From Anaerolineaceae bacterium (GTDB lineage: Bacteria; Chloroflexota; Anaerolineae; Anaerolineales; Anaerolineaceae): DNA of 20,699 bases. The notes under the pieces are model-generated. The model was given only the letters and a program-made list of their open reading frames with translations. It was not told the origin of the DNA and ran no database searches. The translations under genes were made by a program, and so were the position numbers. How positions within the stretch are numbered: the first letter of the stretch is position 1; every line of letters starts with the position of its first letter. The stretch is from assembly GCA_021107195.1 (NCBI GenBank), contig JAIOTF010000301.1, positions 1 through 20,699 on the forward strand. Reading direction: 5' to 3'. This document shows, in pieces, positions 15,546 through 20,699 of the stretch.

Positions 15546-17633
15546 TTACTGACCTGCAGTTGTGGTATCGATCGCCTTAAGTTCAAAATAACCTTCCATG
15601 ACCTGACGAACGATCGGGCCGGCAACCGTGGAACCCTCTCTGCCGTTGTAAACGAATGCCAGAACAACAATTTCCGGATCGTCATACGGCGCATACCCTA
15701 CATACCAGGCATGGGCAGGCCAATTGCCAGGCTTACAGAGATCTTTAGATTGCGCAACGTTATCACAATACTCAGCCGTTCCGGTTTTTCCTGCTGAAGG
15801 GATTGACATCCCCGCAAACTCTTTCGAAGCAGTACCAGACGGCGGATCGGTCTTGGCCACTACCATTCGCATTCCCTCTTGTGCCAATTCGATCACCCAG
15901 GGTTCCACAACTTTCTTCTCGCCTGTGGGAAAATTATCTTCATCATAGACATTGATCAACGGGTCTTTGGTGATATCCCAAACCAATTCAGGCGTGAAGG
16001 GCTCTATCACATTGTTTTCTGAATCCAGTACCTGATGCACCAAAGTTGGGCGCATATATTTCCCATCATTCGCAAGAATTGCAAAAGAAGTCAATACCTG
16101 CAGCGGCGTAGAAAGAACATAACCTTGTCCCATTGATGCAATATATGTGTCGCCGGTTGACCAATTCTCACCAACATTGATCCGTTTCCAGGTTGGGTCT
16201 GGCACCAAGCCGTTGGTTTCGCCTGGCAGTTCTATTCCTGTAATTTCGCCGTACCCCAATGCTCGAGAATAATCAGCCATCAGCCATATTCCCAATCCCT
16301 CGGGCACCTCTTCTTTAAATCCACCGCTGACCTTATAAAACCACACGTCACAAGAGTAAGCGAGCGCATGCACAGCGTCTACCAATCCGTGGCCGGTATC
16401 TTCCCAACACACATACTCCCGCGGCGTCCCCGGATCGTTTGGTGTAAATTTCTGCGTGATCGTGATCTGACCGGCTTCAGGACAAAGTAATGTTTTTTGA
16501 GGGGCAACAACCCCTTCATTCATCACGCCTATCCATGGCCCCATCTTATACACCGATCCAGGAGGATGTTCTGCCGAAATTGCATGGTTAAATAATGGGC
16601 GCTTCTGGTCACGGGTCAATTGCTCGTAATAATAAGACGGGATAACCCGAGCCATGCGGTTGTTTTCATAGCTTGGGTATGACACCAATGAAAGGATCTC
16701 CCCAGTCTTCGGGTTCATTGCAATTGCAACGGCGACACTCATCTGTTCTTCACCCAAGTATGCATTCCATCCTGCCAGCTCTTTCTTGACCACATTCTTG
16801 GCGAGAGATTGCAACCGTGTGTCAATAGTCAATTCTAAATTGTTCCCTGCAACGGGATCGACAGGAGGTTCGAGATCGCGCAGTTCCTTGCCAGCCACAT
16901 CCACTTCTACAACCCGCAAACCGTTGTTTCCCCCCAGCAATTCCTGTAATGAAAATTCAACACCCGCGTACCCAACCTTATCGCGATTAGGAATAAAGCC
17001 TTGTGCACGGAATTCTTCTTCCAGTGAAGCCGGAATTGGTCCTAAAAAGCCAATCACCTCAGCCGTCAATTCGCCCGTCGGGTAATCCCGCACCGACTCC
17101 ACCTCAACTGAAACGCCCGGCCAATCATTTGCCTTCTCGCGCACGTGCATCGCAATTTTCTGGTCAACATCGCAGACAATAGGTACGCCATCGTATGGCG
17201 CATTCGTATCCTGAATAAAAACGATCTGTGATATCCCCAAATCGGTATCACACGGCTTAAACAAGCGTACAGATTCATCGTCAAGTTCACCAGTGCTGAC
17301 TGGTACGCCAACCAGTGGTGAAAGCTCACGGTATATATTCTGAATAGCACCTTCATCCGCAGGTAACAATGCAGGCGTGATTACCACATTGAAAGAAGCG
17401 ACATTGCGCGCCAATACAAAACCATTGCGATCATAGATGACCCCTCTTTGTGCCGGAATGTTAAGTTCAGTAATACGATTCTCTTCAGCGCGTGCGATGA
17501 ATTCATCACCGCGTATGATCTGTATATTGAACAAATTAACCACATAATATAAAAATACTATCGCCGCAATTGCAATGACCAAGGTCAATCGCCAGCCCTC
17601 AAAATTTGTATGGACCCTTTGATTCTCGTTCAC
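15546..17633 (-). CDS. mrdA: Penicillin-binding protein 2, elongation-specific DD-transpeptidase
   Basis: PBP2 cross-links the glycan strands made by RodA in the elongasome, anchored in the cytoplasmic membrane. It has 695 residues. One membrane helix lies at about 17-38. The class B dimerisation domain has RITELNIPAQRGVIYDRNG and about 200 further residues. The transpeptidase has all active-site motifs: Ser360-x-x-Lys363 (HPPGSVYKM), Ser427-Cys-Asp (the PBP2-type SxD form), and Lys616-Thr-Gly (SAGKTGTAEYC). Four cysteines in the catalytic domain (CPEAG, YVCWED, EYCDN, DLCKP) may form disulfides or be incidental. The start is GTG at 17633, overlapping the mreD stop as GTGA, with AAAGGA six bases before it. 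This supports translational coupling with mreD. Confidence 0.96.
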   Translation of the reverse strand: MNENQRVHTNFEGWRLTLVIAIAAIVFLYYVVNLFNIQIIRGDEFIARAEENRITELNIPAQRGVIYDRNGFVLARNVASFNVVITPALLPADEGAIQNIYRELSPLVGVPVSTGELDDESVRLFKPCDTDLGISQIVFIQDTNAPYDGVPIVCDVDQKIAMHVREKANDWPGVSVEVESVRDYPTGELTAEVIGFLGPIPASLEEEFRAQGFIPNRDKVGYAGVEFSLQELLGGNNGLRVVEVDVAGKELRDLEPPVDPVAGNNLELTIDTRLQSLAKNVVKKELAGWNAYLGEEQMSVAVAIAMNPKTGEILSLVSYPSYENNRMARVIPSYYYEQLTRDQKRPLFNHAISAEHPPGSVYKMGPWIGVMNEGVVAPQKTLLCPEAGQITITQKFTPNDPGTPREYVCWEDTGHGLVDAVHALAYSCDVWFYKVSGGFKEEVPEGLGIWLMADYSRALGYGEITGIELPGETNGLVPDPTWKRINVGENWSTGDTYIASMGQGYVLSTPLQVLTSFAILANDGKYMRPTLVHQVLDSENNVIEPFTPELVWDITKDPLINVYDEDNFPTGEKKVVEPWVIELAQEGMRMVVAKTDPPSGTASKEFAGMSIPSAGKTGTAEYCDNVAQSKDLCKPGNWPAHAWYVGYAPYDDPEIVVLAFVYNGREGSTVAGPIVRQVMEGYFELKAIDTTTAGQ

Positions 17634-18130
17634 GCTTCATCCTTTAATGGGTAAGCCCAATCCGCAAAATCAATAAACAAAAAATGGATCGGCAGTGAAA
17701 TCATCAAATTCAGCAAAATTGTTGGCAAAATGATCTGGGAAAAAGCGTTCTGAACCTCAAACGCCGCTCCTCCAAAAGTTAAGTCTACGATCGCAATTCC
17801 AGCCATCAACAATGTGCCAAACAGAATGGAGATGAACATGGCTAAAAGCGGCGTCTGCCATACCCGTTTTTGCAAATACCTGGCAAAGCCCGTGATCGCA
17901 ATGTAGCCTGCCAAAACAGCACCGAACGGTAGTGCCGAAACAAAGCCAACCATCACCCCGGCCGCAATTCCCCAAATCCAGCTGGTTTTTACGCGCTCAT
18001 TCAAAGCCCATGCAATGACAGCCACCAGCACGACATCAGGCGTGCCGTGCAGCAGTCTCAAATTGCTGAAAATGCCAATTTGCAACATCAATAATATAAA
18101 CACAGAGAGAATAGCGAGAAGCTTATCCAT
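17630..18130 (-). CDS. mreD: Rod shape-determining protein MreD
   Basis: MreD is a small integral membrane protein of the elongasome that works with MreC to regulate PBP2-RodA. It has 166 residues and about five hydrophobic segments. Family-like features are the N-terminal LQIGIFSNLRLLHGTPDVVL and the GIAAGVMVGFVSALPFG section. Sequence conservation in this family is low, so the call leans on its place between mreC and mrdA. It starts eight bases after the mreC stop without a clear ribosome site, suggesting coupling to mreC translation. Its stop overlaps the mrdA GTG start. Confidence 0.9.
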   Translation of the reverse strand: MDKLLAILSVFILLMLQIGIFSNLRLLHGTPDVVLVAVIAWALNERVKTSWIWGIAAGVMVGFVSALPFGAVLAGYIAITGFARYLQKRVWQTPLLAMFISILFGTLLMAGIAIVDLTFGGAAFEVQNAFSQIILPTILLNLMISLPIHFLFIDFADWAYPLKDEA

Positions 18131-18138
18131 AGTTTAGA

Positions 18139-18984
18139 TTACGGTGCTGGCGTGGGAATAAGGGGAGCAATATCAACAGGGCGGAAATTAGCAATGACCA
18201 AAACAGCTCGCAGAGAAGTAAAATCCACTGCCGGCTGAACGGAAGCAGTTTGAAACAGGTCCGTCTCTTTCTTGCGAACACTGATCAATTGCCCAACCAT
18301 CACATCGGCAGGGTAATTTGCACCCAAGCCTGATGACAAGACGAGATCACCTTGCTGCAGAATAATGTCCTGCGGGATCATTTCCAGGGTCAAATCGCCA
18401 GTGATCGAACCCGAGAGAAGCGCATCCGTTTGCGAGTTTTTCAAATGAACATTAACTGCAGAATTTGAGTCGGAGATCAATTGCACCCGTGCTGCACCTG
18501 CGGTTACTGCATCAATTCGGCCAACCAATCCTTGATCAGTAACAACGGGCATCCCGTGTCGGATACCATCATCTGATCCGTGATCAATGATCACGTAATG
18601 CAGAAACGGGCTGGGATCACGCCCCACAACAGCAGCAGCGATATACTCATTCTCGGGCCGCTCCCGTGCAAAATCCAGCAAAGCATAGAGAAGCTGTGCC
18701 TCCCTGAGCTGCTGTTGCAATTGCACAACCTGTGCTTGCAATTGAGATGCCTGGTTTTCAAGCTCGATATTGCGCTGGCGCAAACTCGCCACATCGCGCG
18801 GGACAGTCACGAAGTCATATACAGCCAGATAACGGCTCGACAACCAACGCTGCACACCAACCAATGGGTCGAGCGTTGTCTTTACCACCGATCCCAAATA
18901 CCCGCTGGCTGCAAGCAGCAACAAACCAATAGCAACAAGCAGCAACAATCCTGTCTGCCAGTTGCGAGGCGATCGAATTTTCAT
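18139..18984 (-). CDS. mreC: Rod shape-determining protein MreC
   Basis: MreC is a bitopic membrane protein that assembles outside the membrane and activates PBP2. It has 281 residues. One membrane helix covers about residues 13-33. A coiled coil follows from about 60 to 100 (LRQRNIELENQASQLQAQVV, then LQQQLREAQ). The two beta-barrel domains contain VIIDHGSDDGIRHGMPVV, GLVGRI and VLSSGLGANYPADVMVG, as in MreC of many bacteria. The C-terminus is a short Pro-rich tail. The ATG at 18984 lies 57 bases after mreB and lacks an obvious ribosome site at normal distance; a GTGAGG is about 25 bases upstream. Confidence 0.94.
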   Translation of the reverse strand: MKIRSPRNWQTGLLLLVAIGLLLLAASGYLGSVVKTTLDPLVGVQRWLSSRYLAVYDFVTVPRDVASLRQRNIELENQASQLQAQVVQLQQQLREAQLLYALLDFARERPENEYIAAAVVGRDPSPFLHYVIIDHGSDDGIRHGMPVVTDQGLVGRIDAVTAGAARVQLISDSNSAVNVHLKNSQTDALLSGSITGDLTLEMIPQDIILQQGDLVLSSGLGANYPADVMVGQLISVRKKETDLFQTASVQPAVDFTSLRAVLVIANFRPVDIAPLIPTPAP

Positions 18985-19041
18985 ATCAATGCACAGTTAT
19001 TAGGGAGATTAACCTCACAAAATTCAACGGGGTCCCATTAC

Positions 19042-20145
19042 TCATAATGTTCTTCTCCGCTCCAGCCCAACTAAAAACTGTTGGTACTGTTCGAGGTCTT
19101 CCAAAACCAGGCCTGCCCCGCGCGCGACACACGTCATTGGATCTTCCGCAACCCAAACACGCAGGTTAAGGTCATCCGACAGACGATCAACCAAACCTAA
19201 CAATTGCGAACCTCCGCCTGCCAGGCAAATACCAGAATCAATAAGATCCGAAACGATCTCCGGCGGTGCTTCATCCATCGCATCCTTGATCGTTTCAATG
19301 ATCACCTGCACGGATCCTGATACGGCCTCACGAATCTCTACACTGGATACTTCCACTGTATCCGGTAAACCGGTCACAAGATTTCGCCCGCGAGCGACCA
19401 TTGTCTTTTCAGTCGGCAGCGGATAAGCAGAGCCAATCGTCATCTTGATCTGCTCAGCCATCCGCTCACCGATCAAGAGGTTATATTTATTCCGAATATA
19501 CGTCAAAATGTCCTGATCAAGCTCATCGCCGGCTACACGCAGCGAGCGCGATACCACGATCCCGCCCATCGACATGATCGCCACTTCTGTTGTGCCGCCT
19601 CCAATGTCAACCACCATCGTGCCCCGCACCTCTGAGATAGGCAGTCCTGCACCGAGTGCTGCCGCCCGCGGCTCTTCGATCAAGAACGCTTCTCGTGCTC
19701 CAGCCGCCATAGCCGCATCATATACCGCCCGTCTTTCTACTTCTGTTGCGCCGGATGGAATGCCTACCACCACCCGAGGTTTTGGCATCGGGACGATCGT
19801 TTGTTGGTGTGCTTTAACAATAAAATATTCCAACATTGCTTTCGTGATCTCAAATTCCGAGATCACACCATCCCGCAATGGTCTGACAGCAATTACATTG
19901 GCTGGCGTACGGCCTACCATCTCTTTTGCTCGTGCGCCAATTGCCAGCGGTTTACGAGACCGCTTTTCAATAGCCACCCAGGATGGTTCGTTGATCACAA
20001 TCCCTTTCCCTCGGACATTAACCAGTGTATTAGCTGTACCGAGGTCAATCCCGATATCCAGAGAAAATAAGCCAAGAAGCCAGTTGAAAGGGTTAAATGC
20101 CAGAGTGTTCTCCTGTGTCTGCCCAAGACTCGTTAAAATGGGCAA
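19042..20145 (-). CDS. mreB: Rod shape-determining actin homologue MreB
   Basis: MreB forms ATP-dependent filaments under the membrane that steer the wall elongation complex. It has 367 residues. Actin-fold motifs are DIGIDLGTANTLV (phosphate 1), VVVGIPSGATEVERRAV, VVDIGGGTTEVAIMS (phosphate 2) and GICLAGGGSQLLG (adenosine site). No ATG or GTG lies between the upstream stop and the first motif. The start is therefore TTG at 20145 with GGCGGA nearby, which gives an N-terminal extension of about 25 residues before the core. The segment FNPFNWLLGLFS in this extension could be a membrane-binding amphipathic or hydrophobic stretch. It is the first gene of the mreBCD-mrdA-minCDE-rodA-gltX block. 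Confidence 0.95.
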   Translation of the reverse strand: MPILTSLGQTQENTLAFNPFNWLLGLFSLDIGIDLGTANTLVNVRGKGIVINEPSWVAIEKRSRKPLAIGARAKEMVGRTPANVIAVRPLRDGVISEFEITKAMLEYFIVKAHQQTIVPMPKPRVVVGIPSGATEVERRAVYDAAMAAGAREAFLIEEPRAAALGAGLPISEVRGTMVVDIGGGTTEVAIMSMGGIVVSRSLRVAGDELDQDILTYIRNKYNLLIGERMAEQIKMTIGSAYPLPTEKTMVARGRNLVTGLPDTVEVSSVEIREAVSGSVQVIIETIKDAMDEAPPEIVSDLIDSGICLAGGGSQLLGLVDRLSDDLNLRVWVAEDPMTCVARGAGLVLEDLEQYQQFLVGLERRRTL

Positions 20146-20156
20146 TTTTCCGCCGA

Positions 20157-20236
20157 ATTATACCATCAAGCGGGAAAAAGTCCCCACGAATAATATTATA
20201 CACATGAAATTGGTTTTCTTTACATAATTTTGTCAA
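20157..20236 (-). promoter_or_regulatory. Promoter region of the mre-min block
   Basis: On the minus strand there are two TATAAT boxes. The one at 20162-20157 is preceded by TGG (extended -10) but would leave almost no leader before the TTG start. The one at 20200-20195 leaves a leader of about 43 bases and has a weak TGTAAA 18 bases upstream. A consensus TTGACA lies at 20236-20231 but 30 bases from that box, too far to pair with it. The exact start site cannot be decided. Confidence 0.45.
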
Positions 20237-20258
20237 AAATAGCAATATTGAGATATTA

Positions 20259-20287
20259 TTGAGGTTTTATTGGATTATTGGTATAAT
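20259..20287 (+). promoter_or_regulatory. Promoter of tRNA-Gly
   Basis: TTGAGG (20259-20264) and TATAAT (20282-20287) have the ideal 17-base spacing and start transcription about 10 bases before the tRNA. The surrounding spacer up to mreB is very AT-rich and holds no gene. Confidence 0.75.
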
Positions 20288-20303
20288 TTTGCTCGTCATA
20301 CAG

Positions 20304-20375
20304 GCGGGCGTCGCCAAGTGGTAAGGCATTAGCTTCCCAAGCTAACATTCGCGAGTTCGAATCTCGTCGCCCGCT
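20304..20375 (+). tRNA. tRNA-Gly (CCC)
   Basis: The cloverleaf has acceptor GCGGGCG (20304-20310) pairing with CGCCCGC (20368-20374), discriminator U, and D-arm CGCCAAGTGGTAAGGCA. The anticodon stem is TTAGC/GCTAA around TTCCCAA, with anticodon CCC. The T-arm contains GAGTTCGAATCTC. The 3' CCA is not encoded, unlike in the tRNA-Gln of this window. The 80 bases between it and the next stop codon show no gene or clear hairpin. Confidence 0.95.
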
Positions 20376-20455
20376 CTTTTGTCTTAATACGCAGCCTGTC
20401 GCGATTCTTGCATCATAGTCCTTAATCCTTGGTTCTTGATTCCTGTTTACCTCCC

Positions 20456-20699
20456 CTATTTTACCAACCTCGAAATCGCTCTGAACTCCTCAGTACCTGC
20501 TCGCTCCAACATCTTGAACAGGATCGATTCTACCGGCTCGATCACGCAGCCTGCCTGGCGCATTTCATCCAAAGCAAACTGCCAGTTGATCTTCTGTCGG
20601 CTGCAAACTGCGTCCCCGGCAACAAAGACCCGATACCCTCGTTCAAGCAGCTCCAGGGCTGTCTGCAAAACACACACATGGGTCTCCTGTCCACATAAA
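20456..20699 (-). CDS. Isochorismatase-family cysteine hydrolase, C-terminal part (5'-truncated by the window edge)
   Basis: The frame is open to the right edge, so about 80 residues of a normally 180-200 residue protein are visible. The fragment starts with CGQETHVCVLQTALELLERG. This is the family's conserved end, in which the Cys of HVCV is the nucleophile (compare GIEAHVCV in relatives). FVAGDAVCSR and MRQAGCVIEPVESILF follow, then EEFRAISRLVK. The family includes isochorismatases, nicotinamidases and YcaC-like hydrolases; the N-terminal Asp and Lys of the triad lie outside the window. A GTG at 20677 is internal and not the start. The gene converges on tRNA-Gly. The substrate is unknown. 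Confidence 0.85.
   Translation of the reverse strand, partial: LCGQETHVCVLQTALELLERGYRVFVAGDAVCSRQKINWQFALDEMRQAGCVIEPVESILFKMLERAGTEEFRAISRLVK

Noticed and set aside
20195..20236. TTGACA and TATAAT upstream of mreB as one promoter
   Set aside because: Their spacing is 30 bases, far from the 16-18 needed; each may be chance or belong to another element.
1..20699. CRISPR arrays, insertion sequences, phage genes or a classical defence system
   Set aside because: No regularly spaced repeats, transposase, integrase or known defence gene was seen on either strand.

Overview
The window reads as a chromosomal segment of a bacterium with moderate GC content, most likely a member of Chloroflexota (Anaerolineae-like). 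This is an inference. It rests on the form of the Rel protein (an EFDD synthetase motif plus a long insert in the hydrolase domain), on the RHS tip followed by a membrane anchor containing LGRKKKRGKW, and on the overall gene style. No rRNA or other decisive marker is present. There is no CRISPR array, no insertion sequence and no integrase.

Left part (1-5504). The first gene is the C-terminal end of a membrane protein, probably a GT-C type glycosyltransferase, and it is cut by the window edge. It converges on pfkA (6-phosphofructokinase, minus strand), with a strong bidirectional terminator between the two. Divergent from pfkA is a two-gene operon. It encodes a large iron-sulfur flavoprotein (2Fe-2S, FAD/NAD fold, 4Fe-4S, BFD-like domain) and a DAO-family FAD oxidoreductase. 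Together they look like a heteromeric amine or amino-acid dehydrogenase of the HcnABC / sarcosine oxidase / proline dehydrogenase class. The substrate cannot be read from the sequence.

Middle part (5505-10945). A long Rel/SpoT-type (p)ppGpp synthetase/hydrolase has its own promoter. Behind it lies an ABC-2 exporter operon that looks broken. The ATPase has two one-base frameshifts around Walker A and an Asp in place of the signature Gly. The first permease has an in-frame stop and a frameshift. The second permease is intact. An orphan RHS C-terminal tip follows, itself frameshifted.

Right part (10946-20145, minus strand). This is one long cell-shape and division cluster, read right to left: mreB, mreC, mreD, mrdA (PBP2), minC, minD, minE, rodA, gltX, then tRNA-Gln(CUG). 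Genes are tightly packed, with GTGA and ATGA overlaps at mreD/mrdA and minC/minD. The products form the elongasome (MreB filaments, MreC/MreD, the SEDS polymerase RodA and the transpeptidase PBP2) and the Min septum-placement system, so wall elongation and division-site choice are encoded together. GltX and tRNA-Gln at the end fit a non-discriminating GluRS with the transamidation route, but gatCAB is not in the window.

Far right (20146-20699). A tRNA-Gly(CCC) with a near-consensus promoter is divergent from mreB. It is followed by the C-terminal end of an isochorismatase-family hydrolase on the minus strand, cut by the window edge.

No clearly new system is evident. The points most worth a second look are the mixed-signature Rel protein, the decaying exporter operon with its RHS remnant, the multi-cofactor dehydrogenase, and unusual residues in RodA, MinE and PfkA.
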